From NCBI GenBank assembly GCA_904380375.1, contig CAJFID010000024.1, forward strand, positions 1 to 45,661: a stretch of 45,661 nt of DNA, given 5' to 3'. A program made the translations under genes and the position numbers. The stretch is from Avimonas intestinalis. Its GTDB lineage: Bacteria; Bacillota; Clostridia; Oscillospirales; Acutalibacteraceae. Below are positions 1 through 7,034 of the stretch, piece after piece (within the stretch, counting starts at the first letter, position 1; every line of letters starts with the position of its first letter). The notes beneath the pieces were generated by a model that worked only from the letters and a program-made list of their open reading frames with translations, did no database searches and had not been told where the DNA came from.

Positions 1-24
1 GGATCAACTATTCGTGAGCGTTCT

Positions 25-92
25 GGCTCACTTTTTCGTGGTCGTTTGTGGCTCACTTTTTCATGAGCGCCTGGCTCACTTTTTCGTTGACA
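25..92. repeat. Three tandem copies of GGCTCACTTTTTC near window edge
   Basis: GGCTCACTTTTTCGTG-like units begin at 25, 50 and 73 (period about 24), and the last runs into TTGACA at 87-92. Read on the minus strand the block starts with TGTCAACG and continues inward as spaced repeats. That resembles the multi-repeat ends of IS21-family elements. Only this end would be in the window and no transposase is visible, so the IS assignment is an inference. Confidence 0.4.
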
Positions 93-267
93 TTTACAGC
101 AAGGCAGAGGATAGATTAAAAACTACTCCCTGTACACAAAATTCACACAACCATTAGAATATGCTCCGCTTGCTTTAGATAGCGAAATGCGGGCATGGTA
201 TAGATGCGATTGATACTTTGTATGATTGGTAATTTCACAAATAATTCTTTGTTTAGAGAAAATGATG

Positions 268-297
268 TTGTAATAACTGAACTTGATGTGATAAAAT
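268..297 (+). promoter_or_regulatory. Probable sigma-A promoter of the P-loop protein gene
   Basis: TTGTAA (268-273), an 18-base spacer and TAAAAT (292-297). It lies about 140 bases upstream of the GTG at 437 in an AT-rich stretch. Bases 298-436 hold a short remnant reading frame ending at TAG about 390 and the inverted repeat described next. No other gene is seen in 93-436. Confidence 0.4.
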
Positions 298-378
298 AGA
301 AAAAACTTTGAAGTTTTGGAGGTGAAAAATATGGTGATATTCTTACGGTTGAGAAATATCTAAGTACATGGAACTGTG

Positions 379-421
379 TTAAATAGTTTTATGTACAAAC
401 ACAATACTATAAACTATTTAA
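379..421 (+). promoter_or_regulatory. 11-bp inverted repeat just upstream of the RBS
   Basis: TTAAATAGTTT (379-389) is perfectly complementary to AAACTATTTAA (411-421), with a 21-base loop. The right arm ends one base before the AAGGAG ribosome binding site at 423. It could be an RNA hairpin affecting translation of the next gene or a DNA operator; the sequence alone does not decide. Confidence 0.45.
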
Positions 422-436
422 TAAGGAGATTTTGTA

Positions 437-1114
437 GTGATATTTCAAGACAATGTTATCAAAGAATATTTAAAAAATGTTTATTTTATAACTGGAACAC
501 CTTGCGGTGGAAAAACAACAATTTCACGAGAGCTGGCGAAACGACATAATTTATTAGTTTATGATATTGATGAGCAGTTTGCAAATCATCTACAGATTTC
601 AAATTCTGCGTTTCAACCAGCAATGAATAAAGTTTTTCAAGATGCGGATGAGTTTTTTGGGCGTACTGTAGAGGAATACTCAAAATGGCTGATTGATAAC
701 ACAAGAGAACAATTAGATTTTGTATTGTTGGATTTGATTCGTCTTTCACAAAACCAAATTATATTGTGTGATTGTCATTTGACAGTAGAAGAAGCTGAAA
801 ATTTAACGGAAGCATCCAGGATTGTCTTTTTGATAAAAGAACCATCGAATTTAGTTGATGATTACTGTAATCGCCCCGACCATCAAGGATTTCGTGATTT
901 TATAAACAGTGCATCTGATGTTGAAAAAGCAAAGGCAATATGTAATGCGACCTTGAAAGGTTTGAACGAAAAAAGATATAATGATATCAAGAATAGTGGT
1001 TATTATTGGATTGAAAGAACCCCAAAAAGTACAGTTGATGAAACGGTGCAAAAAGTAGAGCGACATTTCGGGTTTGTTAAAAATGATTTCAGCATGGATG
1101 CAAAAGACAGATGA
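437..1114 (+). CDS. P-loop NTPase / small-molecule kinase-like protein
   Basis: A 225-residue protein with a Walker A motif GTPCGGKTT at residues 20-28. The motif is close to the N-terminus and preceded by a hydrophobic beta strand (VYFIT), as in shikimate, cytidylate or phosphotransferase-type kinases. An acidic stretch (VYDIDEQF) follows where a substrate-binding aspartate often sits. The GTG start at 437 is chosen because AAGGAG ends 9 bases before it. The gene is strongly AT-rich compared with the host genes from 2,600 onward, so it was probably acquired. It stands alone as a cassette, followed by terminator hairpins and not linked to an operon. The substrate is unknown. A resistance or nucleotide/sugar kinase role is possible, but no family-specific motif beyond the P-loop was recognised. 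Confidence 0.8.
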   Translation: MIFQDNVIKEYLKNVYFITGTPCGGKTTISRELAKRHNLLVYDIDEQFANHLQISNSAFQPAMNKVFQDADEFFGRTVEEYSKWLIDNTREQLDFVLLDLIRLSQNQIILCDCHLTVEEAENLTEASRIVFLIKEPSNLVDDYCNRPDHQGFRDFINSASDVEKAKAICNATLKGLNEKRYNDIKNSGYYWIERTPKSTVDETVQKVERHFGFVKNDFSMDAKDR

Positions 1115-1147
1115 TATCTCAAAGAAATGAAATAATCTCGAAACTTA

Positions 1148-1236
1148 AACTCCCACTGTTTTGAAAACGCAAAAAAATCTTTTTCATGTGGCTTTCACAC
1201 GCCGGAGCAAAGTTCGCTTTGCTCCGGCTTATTTTT
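1148..1236 (+). terminator. Terminator module 1 (conserved leader plus hairpin)
   Basis: AACTCCCAC (1148-1156) and ATCTTTTTC about 1178 precede a perfect 12-bp stem, GCCGGAGCAAAG with a TTCG loop (1201-1228), followed by TTATTTTTT. It ends the 437-1114 gene. The same flanks recur at 1346-1440 around a different stem. Confidence 0.75.
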
Positions 1237-1345
1237 TGTCTACCTCCTTTTCGCAAAAAGTCACGCTCGGCTCACCTGTTCGGTTGTAAACGCCTTCGCG
1301 ACAGCTCGCTGTCGCTACCAACTTTTTGCGAATTAGAGAGAGTTC

Positions 1346-1440
1346 AACTCCCACCGCCGAAATGCCAAAAATATCTTTTTCGTATGTCTCTCACAGACTG
1401 AGTCTGGACGCGAATCGCGTTCAGACTCTTTTCTTTTGTC
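1346..1440 (+). terminator. Terminator module 2 (conserved leader plus hairpin)
   Basis: AACTCCCAC (1346-1354) and ATCTTTTTC about 1373 precede a 13-bp stem (arms 1400-1412 and 1416-1428, one G-T pair) and TTTTCTTTTGTC. The distance from AACTCCCAC to the stem is 53-54 bases in both modules, although the stems are unrelated. No gene lies in 1115-1586. Confidence 0.65.
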
Positions 1441-1462
1441 CGACTGTGACGCTTGCGACAGG

Positions 1463-1491
1463 GGCGGCATCTAAAGTATCCATTCCACCCA
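1463..1491. repeat. 29-base repeat, copy A
   Basis: This copy contains CTAAAGTATCCATTCCACCC. It matches copy B at 2406-2434 at 25 of 29 positions in the same orientation. The two copies bracket the effector-binding-domain gene and its promoter. The origin is unknown; it could be a recombination scar or the duplicated end of an insertion. Confidence 0.6.
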
Positions 1492-1523
1492 GAGTAGAAA
1501 GAAGTCGATTATCAAAAAAATGA

Positions 1524-1552
1524 TTGACTTTTTCCGCATTTTATTGTAAAAT
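1524..1552 (+). promoter_or_regulatory. Sigma-A promoter of the effector-domain gene
   Basis: TTGACT (1524-1529), a 17-base spacer and TAAAAT (1547-1552), 35 bases upstream of the ATG at 1587. The spacing is ideal and the surroundings are AT-rich. Confidence 0.7.
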
Positions 1553-1586
1553 ATGTAAAACCTAAATTATTAAGGAGGTTAATAGT

Positions 1587-2135
1587 ATGGAACATTTCAT
1601 CGAAAAAGTAGTTATTGAAGGAGTCGAATTTCAAATTATCCAAAAGCCCGCGACTTTGTATGCAGGTTATAAGGCGGATGTCGATAATGAGGATGAAGAA
1701 TCGAGCGTGGATACCTATCAACTTTTCCAGGCTGGTCATAAAAATATAAAAAATAGTTTGACCCCAGATTCTATGCTTTGCCTTAGTATAAATTTCAAGG
1801 AATGCAAGCACGGACAGAATGCGCGCCGTTCCCTTATGCATTGTCAGGAAACATCGGAAAGAAATCAACCCGAAGGGATTACGGTTCTTGAATCTCCCGC
1901 ATGCTATATGATAAAAGTAAAATCAACAGAAGCAACATGGGATCTGGTAAAGAAAATCACCGGGGAAGATAACCCTCAATGGCACATGGCCCCGCTTTTC
2001 GGTTTGTGTGAAAAACTGTTTTGCAATGAGGAAAGAGGATTCGCCTTGACGCCTGATTTCAGCGACACATATGAAATCGAATATTATAATGCGGATGGCA
2101 TCAATTACGCTGGTATAAGTGTGGTTAAACTGTAA
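1587..2135 (+). CDS. Effector-binding-domain (GyrI/AraC-E-like) protein
   Basis: A 182-residue single-domain protein. The opening (beta strand, then KPATLYAGYKADV) and the closing portion (DTYEIEYYNADG) fit the stand-alone ligand-binding domains related to the C-terminal domain of AraC/BmrR and to GyrI. Those proteins bind small hydrophobic or cationic compounds. No DNA-binding domain is present. AAGGAGG lies 8 bases before the ATG and a sigma-A promoter lies just upstream. The gene is AT-rich and bracketed by the 29-base repeats A and B and by terminator modules, so it looks like an acquired cassette. A role in binding a toxic compound is an inference from the family; the family call itself rests on general fold-like features rather than a signature motif. 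Confidence 0.65.
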   Translation: MEHFIEKVVIEGVEFQIIQKPATLYAGYKADVDNEDEESSVDTYQLFQAGHKNIKNSLTPDSMLCLSINFKECKHGQNARRSLMHCQETSERNQPEGITVLESPACYMIKVKSTEATWDLVKKITGEDNPQWHMAPLFGLCEKLFCNEERGFALTPDFSDTYEIEYYNADGINYAGISVVKL

Positions 2136-2170
2136 CCCTAAAGTATTCATACGGCTGAAAAAACGGCAGA

Positions 2171-2305
2171 CGATCTTTTTTTCTCACCTTTAGGCAATTC
2201 GTGATGAGTTGCCGGCTGTTTTTATTGTGTAGAGCGACCCATAAGCGGATCTTTTTTATCTCACCCGCACAAAAATGCCGATTGCAATGCAGTCGGCATT
2301 TTTAT
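2171..2305 (+). terminator. Two further ATCTTTTTT..CTCAC hairpin modules
   Basis: Module 3: GATCTTTTTTTCTCAC at 2172, then a weak GGCAA..TTGCC hairpin and a T-run. Module 4: GATCTTTTTTATCTCAC at 2248, then a strong hairpin (AAAAATGCCGA..TCGGCATTTTT, 2271-2303). They terminate the 1587-2135 gene and repeat the pattern of modules 1 and 2. Confidence 0.6.
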
Positions 2306-2332
2306 TCCATCAAGAAAGGAGGAAGCGTGTAT

Positions 2333-2401
2333 ATGCTTGAAATCCATTTAGGAAATCAGGAGTCCTGTATGAACGCTGCCCCTGTTTTGTTTTATACATA
2401 G
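2333..2401 (+). CDS. Possible 22-residue peptide or gene remnant
   Basis: A short ORF (starts MLEIHLGNQESC) preceded by a strong AAAGGAGGAAG 8-10 bases upstream and stopping just before repeat copy B. The ribosome binding site is far better than chance. The length and the adjacent repeat suggest either a truncated cassette gene whose body was lost, or a leader peptide. No family was recognised. Confidence 0.3.
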   Translation: MLEIHLGNQESCMNAAPVLFYT

Positions 2402-2405
2402 GCGG

Positions 2406-2434
2406 AGCGGCGTCTAAAGTGTCCACTCCACCCA
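2406..2434. repeat. 29-base repeat, copy B
   Basis: This copy contains CTAAAGTGTCCACTCCACCC, the same orientation as copy A at 1463-1491 with 4 mismatches in 29. Base composition switches from AT-rich to GC-rich immediately to its right, so it may mark the border of the acquired island. Confidence 0.6.
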
Positions 2435-2619
2435 CACCATAAAGAAACGGCAATTTACCGTTTGATCAGCGGGTACGTGCTCCGGTAAGCTGCGCCGGGG
2501 AAGCCGTTTCCGCCGCGCAGCGGATGGATGCCGGTGCCTTGGCCGCGCAGGCTCACGCCCGGTAGAGAGGGCTGCCGACGCCGAGCGGAACCGGCGGTGC
2601 AAAATTTGCCTCCCAGGTA

Positions 2620-2648
2620 TTGACAACGCGGCGGAACCGCGCTATAAT
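2620..2648 (+). promoter_or_regulatory. Consensus sigma-A promoter upstream of amt
   Basis: TTGACA (2620-2625), exactly 17 bases, then TATAAT (2643-2648): a perfect consensus. Transcription is expected to start at about 2655, the first base of the hairpin described next. Confidence 0.85.
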
Positions 2649-2655
2649 AACGGCG

Positions 2656-2698
2656 ACAGAACAAAGGCGTTCCCGGGACGCCTTTGTTCTGTTTTTTG
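2656..2698 (+). terminator. Terminator-like hairpin at the very 5' end of the amt transcript
   Basis: A perfect 15-bp stem (ACAGAACAAAGGCGT, 2656-2670, pairing with 2678-2692), a 7-base loop and then TTTTTTG. It lies between the promoter and the amt RBS (GGAGGTGT, 2712). It may act as an attenuator, define a very short terminated RNA, or protect the mRNA 5' end. Confidence 0.7.
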
Positions 2699-2724
2699 TT
2701 TATCTATCCGTGGAGGTGTATGGT

Positions 2725-4461
2725 ATGTCGGGATATTCGTTGATAGACACGCTATGGGTATTCCTTGCGGCAATTCTGGTTTTTTTCATGAATTTGGGCT
2801 TTGCCAGCGTCGAAGCGGGCTTTGCCCGGTCAAAAAACACGGTCAACATCCTATCCAAAAACTTCATCGTTTTCGCGGTTTCGTCCCTCGGCTTCCTACT
2901 TTTGGGCTGGGGCTTGATGTTCGGCGGCGATAACCCATTCATAGGCACCGAGCACCTTTTCATCCTCGGCGGCGCGGATACCTCCTTCTATGAGGACACG
3001 CTGACCTCGTCGGTGCCCTTCTGGGGGAAATTCTTCTTCCAGCTGGTGTTCTGCGGCACCGCCGCCACCATTGTTTCGGGCGCGGTTGCCGAGCGGGTAA
3101 AATATGTGTCCTTTATCATCTTCTCGTTTGTGCTGACCCTGGTGATCTACCCGATCGTCGGCCACTGGGTCTGGGGCGGCGGATGGCTCGCCGACCTGGG
3201 CTTTATGGATTTCGCCGGAGACGCGGTCGTCCACTCCTTAGGCGGCTGGGCGGCGCTGGCCGGCGCGATGCTGCTTGGTCCGCGCATCGGGAAATACGAC
3301 AAGGCGGGCAAGCCCCGGGCCATCCCCGGCCACAGCATGTCGCTGGCCGTCATCGGCCTGTTTGTCCTCTGGCTCGGCTGGTTCGGCTTCAATCCCGGCT
3401 CCACCATGAGCTTCCAGAACCCTTCGGACGTCTTCCATATCCTGATGACCACCAATACCTCCGCCATCGCCGCGGTCCTGACCTCGACGGTCACCTCCTG
3501 GATCGTGATGAAAAAGCCGGACCTCGGCATGACGGTCAACGGCTGCTTGGCAGGCCTGGTCGCCGTCACAGGCGGCTGCGCCTATGTGTCGATTGAATCG
3601 TCGCTGCTTATCGGCGCGCTGGCCGGCATCCTGGTGGTGTTCGCCGTCCGGTTCTTTGACCGGATCAAGGTGGACGACCCGGTGGGCGCGACCTCCGTCC
3701 ACCTGGGCTGCGGCATCTTCGGCACCCTGTGCGTCGGCCTTTTTGCGCAGGAGGGGGTCACCTCCCTTTCGACGGCCAACGGCCTGTTCTTTGGCGGCGG
3801 CTTCCGGCTTTTGGGCGTCCAGCTGCTCGGCACCCTCGCCATCGGCGTGTTTGCCTTCGTGTCGTCCGGCCTGGTGTGGCTGGTCCTTAAAAAGACGGTC
3901 GGCATCCGGGTAACCCGGGAGGAGGAGATACAGGGCCTTGATATCGGCGAACACGGCAACGTGGCCTATCCCGATTTCGCCCTGGTCGCCGAGACGCTTG
4001 AGAGCGACGACGCGCTGGTCCTCCCCGCCCCGCAGAAGCCGGCGGTCAGCGTGGACAAGGCGGTCCCGGTCGAGCACCACGAGACAAGCGGCGTGAAGAT
4101 CACCAAGGTGACGATCCTGACCAACCAAACCCGGTTCGCCCTGCTGCAGGAGGCGCTGGACAGTCTCGGGGTGACCGGCATCACCGTGACCAACGTCTTC
4201 GGCTACGGCGCGCAGAAGGGGCATACCATCACCTTCCGCGGCGCCCCGGTGTCCTCCCGCCTGCTGCCGAAGGTCAAAATCGATATCGTCATCTGCAAGA
4301 TCCCGGTCGATACCCTGGTCAAGACGGTCCAGGAGACGCTGTACACCGGCAATTACGGCGACGGCAAGATCTTCATCTACGACGTGGAGGATGTGGTAAA
4401 AATCCGCACCGGCGAGCGGGGCTACGACGCCCTGCAAGATGTGGAAATCGGCGAGGATTAA
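2725..4461 (+). CDS. amt: Ammonium transporter fused to a PII signalling domain
   Basis: A 578-residue fusion. Residues about 1-430 are an Amt/Rh channel with about 11 membrane helices. The pore twin histidines are H170 (VHSLGG) and H326 (SVHLGCG). Residues about 457-570 are a complete PII (GlnK/GlnB) domain, with VKITKVTIL at its start and the T-loop region FGYGAQKGHTITFRGAP. In separate PII proteins the T-loop tyrosine modified by uridylylation sits before RG; here it is Phe, so uridylylation is unlikely. In most bacteria GlnK is a separate protein encoded next to amtB, so fusion would give a built-in pore gate. The ATG at 2725 is chosen over upstream codons because GGAGGTGT lies 6 bases before it and the membrane-helix homology starts there. 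Function: ammonium uptake across the cytoplasmic membrane, gated by nucleotide/2-oxoglutarate state. Confidence 0.92.
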   Translation: MSGYSLIDTLWVFLAAILVFFMNLGFASVEAGFARSKNTVNILSKNFIVFAVSSLGFLLLGWGLMFGGDNPFIGTEHLFILGGADTSFYEDTLTSSVPFWGKFFFQLVFCGTAATIVSGAVAERVKYVSFIIFSFVLTLVIYPIVGHWVWGGGWLADLGFMDFAGDAVVHSLGGWAALAGAMLLGPRIGKYDKAGKPRAIPGHSMSLAVIGLFVLWLGWFGFNPGSTMSFQNPSDVFHILMTTNTSAIAAVLTSTVTSWIVMKKPDLGMTVNGCLAGLVAVTGGCAYVSIESSLLIGALAGILVVFAVRFFDRIKVDDPVGATSVHLGCGIFGTLCVGLFAQEGVTSLSTANGLFFGGGFRLLGVQLLGTLAIGVFAFVSSGLVWLVLKKTVGIRVTREEEIQGLDIGEHGNVAYPDFALVAETLESDDALVLPAPQKPAVSVDKAVPVEHHETSGVKITKVTILTNQTRFALLQEALDSLGVTGITVTNVFGYGAQKGHTITFRGAPVSSRLLPKVKIDIVICKIPVDTLVKTVQETLYTGNYGDGKIFIYDVEDVVKIRTGERGYDALQDVEIGED

Positions 4462-4483
4462 AGCCTTCAAAACGAAAACAGGC

Positions 4484-4527
4484 AAGGGCCTGGGGAAACC
4501 GTCGCACCGGTTTCCCCAGGCCCTTTT
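4484..4527 (+). terminator. Terminator of amt
   Basis: An 18-bp perfect stem (AAGGGCCTGGGGAAACCG, 4484-4501; loop TCGCAC; right arm from 4508) ending in CCCTTTT, 22 bases after the amt stop. 4528-4773 holds no recognisable gene. Confidence 0.9.
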
Positions 4528-4773
4528 CCGTCCGCCCGTCGCCGCCTCCGCTCGGAGCGGAAGGGGCGGGAGGAATGGGAGAATGGGAAAAGGCACGGCG
4601 GGACCGCCCGGATAAAGCCAGAACCGGCATAACGTCCTCATGCCGGTTCTTCTTTGGGCAGCCGGCCTACGGCCCGGGCACGGCTTTGCCCGGAAACCCG
4701 CCTTGCAAAATTCCTCCTCCCAATCCACCCCATTCCAATTCCGGCCCGCTCGATTCCTCCCAGAGGGCCTGCT

Positions 4774-5325
4774 TTAGCCAATCGACTTCCCAAGCGCATA
4801 GGCTTGCTGGAGCTCCGGTTTCCCCTGGATGTCGCCCGCCTCCCTATTGCGTCCGGCAAGGACATGGCCAAGGTTTTCCCATCCCAGATGCCGTATCAGA
4901 TGATCGTAGTAAAGGACCACATCCTCAAAGCCATGGCCTTCCGCCGCCATCAGCAGAGCAGAAGCCCGGCCGTGCCCCCTCAGTAGGTTGCCGTCCCCCT
5001 CTTCCAAGGCAAACAGGCGGTCAACGGCGGTCCGGAGCTGGCCGCTCATATTCCAATAATACAGCGGGGTGGCAAGCACGATGACATCGGCTTCCCGGAC
5101 GGCGGGATAAATTTGGTCCATATCGTCCCTTTGGACGCAGGGACATTCCCTGCTGCTGTGGCCGCCGAAGCATCCCTTGCAGCCGTGAATGCTCATGCCG
5201 TCCAGAAAAAATGCCGTGACGGTATGGCCCGCGCTTCCCGCCCCCTCTGTAAAGGCTTTTGCAAGGGCGGCGGTGTTCCCGTTCCGGCGGGGGCTCCCGT
5301 TCAATAGGGCGATCTTCTTGCCCAT
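4774..5325 (-). CDS. NADPH-dependent FMN reductase / iron-sulphur flavoprotein-like
   Basis: A 183-residue flavodoxin-fold protein. GSPRRNGN (residues 10-17) is the FMN-phosphate loop of the NADPH-dependent FMN reductase family, and TPLYYWNMSGQL is the flavin isoalloxazine loop. Four cysteines (C49, C52, C61, C63) sit where iron-sulphur flavoproteins bind a cluster, but the spacing is not the usual CX2CX2CX4-7C, so cluster binding is uncertain. It is the second gene of a two-gene minus-strand operon, 24 bases after its paralogue at 5350-5895, and the HxlR regulator is divergent beyond. Likely role: flavin-dependent reduction of quinones, electrophiles or other acceptors in the cytoplasm. Confidence 0.85.
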   Translation of the reverse strand: MGKKIALLNGSPRRNGNTAALAKAFTEGAGSAGHTVTAFFLDGMSIHGCKGCFGGHSSRECPCVQRDDMDQIYPAVREADVIVLATPLYYWNMSGQLRTAVDRLFALEEGDGNLLRGHGRASALLMAAEGHGFEDVVLYYDHLIRHLGWENLGHVLAGRNREAGDIQGKPELQQAYALGKSIG

Positions 5326-5349
5326 GACGCTTCCTTCTTCTTCTGTTTC

Positions 5350-5895
5350 TTAAATCTTGTCCGCCAAAGCCGCCGCCTGCCGGCAGCCGTCCGTTTTCGC
5401 AATATCGCCCGCGTTCAGCACGCCGGGCACCAATACCTCGCCCACCATCTTCCATTTGTTCAAGGCGGCCGTGCGCTCCAGCGGGATACGCACCCCGTCA
5501 AGGACGGACAAATCCTCCTCCTCGCAGCAGGCGATTAAAGCGCATTCCTTGCCGGCAATGTCCTTGCCGCCGACGACCAGGGAGTAGAGGCGGTCAATGA
5601 CCCCCTTGATCTGCGCCGGGATTGAGTACCAATAGACCGGCATCGCAAAGACCAGGGCGTCCGCCTCCAAAACGGCCGGGGCAATGCGGTTGAAGTCGTC
5701 GTCAAACGAGCAGGCCTTGCCCGTTTTGAAGCAGGTTTCGCAGGCATGGCAGCCGCCGATCTTCATCGCGGCTGCGTCAAACCGCGTGACGGTATGGCCC
5801 TTTTCCTCCGCCGCTTGGATAAACGCAGCGGCCATCGCCATGCTGTTCCCGTTCCGGCGAGGGCTCCCGGTAATGACAACAATGCTCTTTCCCAT
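5350..5895 (-). CDS. Iron-sulphur flavoprotein-like NADPH:FMN reductase
   Basis: A 181-residue flavodoxin-fold reductase. The FMN loop GSPRRNGN is followed by C49-x2-C52-x2-C55-x6-C62, the compact cysteine motif that binds [4Fe-4S] in iron-sulphur flavoproteins (Isf family). MPVYWYSIPAQIKG forms the flavin loop. The start at 5895 is chosen because AAGGAGGATGC lies just upstream; the longer upstream frame has no ribosome binding site and would include promoter bases. It is the first gene of the operon with 4774-5325, a diverged paralogue. Transcription starts from the TTGTTT-17-TATAAT promoter at 5948-5976, adjacent to the palindrome probably bound by the divergent HxlR regulator. Confidence 0.87.
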   Translation of the reverse strand: MGKSIVVITGSPRRNGNSMAMAAAFIQAAEEKGHTVTRFDAAAMKIGGCHACETCFKTGKACSFDDDFNRIAPAVLEADALVFAMPVYWYSIPAQIKGVIDRLYSLVVGGKDIAGKECALIACCEEEDLSVLDGVRIPLERTAALNKWKMVGEVLVPGVLNAGDIAKTDGCRQAAALADKI

Positions 5896-5947
5896 AAAGC
5901 ATCCTCCTTGATTTGACGGCATTGACATTTTCCTGTCGGACAGTATA

Positions 5948-5976
5948 ATTATAGAAGGCATACTACAGAAAAACAA
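5948..5976 (-). promoter_or_regulatory. Promoter of the two-reductase operon
   Basis: On the minus strand TTGTTT (5971-5976), a 17-base spacer, TATAAT (5948-5953). The -35 touches the operator palindrome at 5975-6001, so a regulator bound there would block RNA polymerase. Confidence 0.7.
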
Positions 5977-6001
5977 GTACGCACATTCGTGTGCGATACT
6001 T
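5975..6001. promoter_or_regulatory. Operator palindrome, likely HxlR site
   Basis: CGCACA-TTCG-TGTGCG (5980-5995) is perfect. The outer flanks AAGTA and TACTT extend the dyad with one inserted base. It sits between two divergent promoters and beside an HxlR-family gene; members of that family bind such AGTA..TACT dyads. The TATAAT at 6011-6016 is the probable -10 of the HxlR gene. Confidence 0.6.
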
Positions 6002-6038
6002 ACGTATCCGTATAATACTTACCGAAAGGAAAGTGAAA

Positions 6039-6371
6039 ATGGAAAAACGCTGCATCACGGATGAGCGCCTGGAAACCACCGGGTTCAGCTATACGCTGTC
6101 CCTGATTAACGGGAAATACAAGATGACGATCCTTTATACCCTGATGGAGTTCGGGGTCGTACGTTTTAACGAGATGAAAAAGTACATCGGGGGGATTTCC
6201 TACAAGACGCTCAGCTCCACACTGAAGGAATTGGAGGCCGACCGGCTGGTTCACCGGGAAGAATACCCCCAGATCCCTCCGAAGGTGGAATACAGCCTGA
6301 CCGAGAGGGGGAAATCCCTGATCCCGATTTTAGACGGGATGTGCGAATGGGGCGATAAAAACAGGCTGTGA
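6039..6371 (+). CDS. HxlR-family transcriptional regulator
   Basis: A 110-residue winged-helix protein of the HxlR/YodB/HypR family, with the family core SLINGKYKMTILYTL then FNEMKKYIGGISYKTLS (recognition region) and VEYSLTERGKSL (wing). A cysteine at position 5 matches the conserved N-terminal redox-sensing cysteine of YodB-type members; a second cysteine lies near the C-terminus (MCEWG). The ATG at 6039 is preceded by AAAGGAAA; the longer upstream frame lacks a site. It is divergent from the two flavin reductases with the palindrome between them. Inference: an oxidant- or electrophile-responsive repressor of the reductase operon and of itself. Confidence 0.88.
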   Translation: MEKRCITDERLETTGFSYTLSLINGKYKMTILYTLMEFGVVRFNEMKKYIGGISYKTLSSTLKELEADRLVHREEYPQIPPKVEYSLTERGKSLIPILDGMCEWGDKNRL

Positions 6372-6454
6372 GGCCGGTGCGGCCCTCCGGCATCGCTCGC
6401 GCTGGGGCAGGGACGGCCGCCAAAGCGGCGCTGCAGGGGGGGCAGAAACGCAAA

Positions 6455-6489
6455 AAGCTCTGTGCAAAGGATACCTTTGCACAGAGCTT
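6455..6489 (-). terminator. Terminator of hsp20
   Basis: A 16-bp perfect stem (AAGCTCTGTGCAAAGG, 6455-6470, loop ATA, right arm 6474-6489). Minus-strand transcripts continue into CTTTTTGCG, so it mainly serves the Hsp20 gene ending at 6603. Confidence 0.75.
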
Positions 6490-6602
6490 CCTTATGGCTT
6501 TCTGCCAGGCCTGGGCCAAGCCTGCGGCGGCCTATGTCCGGCCCCGCAATAGCCTTCTGCCGCCGCCCCCCTTCGCAGGGAGCTCAGCGGCGGGACGCGG
6601 CG

Positions 6603-7034
6603 TTACTGGATCTCCAGCCGGCGGGAGGTCGGCGCAGGGGCGTCCTTCTTCGGCAGGGTCAGCTTCAGCACGCCGTCCTTATACTCGGCAGTAATGGCGT
6701 CGGCCTTGACCTGCGAAACGTCAAAGCTGCGCTGATAGGAACCGTAAGAGCGCTCGCAGCGGACATAGTTGCCCTTCTTGTCCTTCTGCTCAGCCTCGGT
6801 GTGCCGCTCGGCGCGGATGGTCAGCCGGTTATCGTCGACGTCAATCGCGATGTCGCCCTTTTGGAAACCGGGCAGGTCGGCCTCAAGCACATAAGCCTCC
6901 CCGGTATCCCGGATGTCGGTGCAGAATTCGGTCGGCACGTCGTGGAAGAAGCGTCTCTCCATTTCTTCCATTTCGCGGAACGGGTCAAACGAAGCCATCC
7001 CATGATTGCGGCGGAAAGGTGAAAGTTCAAACAT
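6603..7034 (-). CDS. Hsp20 / alpha-crystallin small heat-shock protein
   Basis: A 143-residue ATP-independent holdase. The N-terminal arm (PFRRNHGM..FDPFREMEEMERRFF) is followed by the alpha-crystallin domain (about 38-130), with ADLPGF, GNYVRCERSYGSYQRSF and the signature GVLKLTLPK at 121-129. The C-terminal tail RRLEIQ is an I/L-x-I-like motif for oligomer contacts. The start is supported by TTTGGAGGGATTTGT. The gene is divergent from the sigma-factor gene, with a CIRCE element 250 bases upstream. If the hsp20 promoter lies at the CIRCE, its leader would be about 200-250 bases and GC-rich (7,080-7,200). HrcA control is plausible but the minus-strand promoter itself is not clear. Confidence 0.93.
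   Translation of the reverse strand: MFELSPFRRNHGMASFDPFREMEEMERRFFHDVPTEFCTDIRDTGEAYVLEADLPGFQKGDIAIDVDDNRLTIRAERHTEAEQKDKKGNYVRCERSYGSYQRSFDVSQVKADAITAEYKDGVLKLTLPKKDAPAPTSRRLEIQ

Noticed and set aside
1..92. CRISPR-like array
   Set aside because: Only three short 13-16-base units with about 10-base spacers; too short for CRISPR repeats and more like a transposon end.
3238..4728. Long open frame of 496 codons on the minus strand opposite amt
   Set aside because: It is an antisense shadow of a GC-rich gene. Composition is Arg/Gly/Asp-rich without family similarity, while the plus strand encodes a complete Amt-PII protein.
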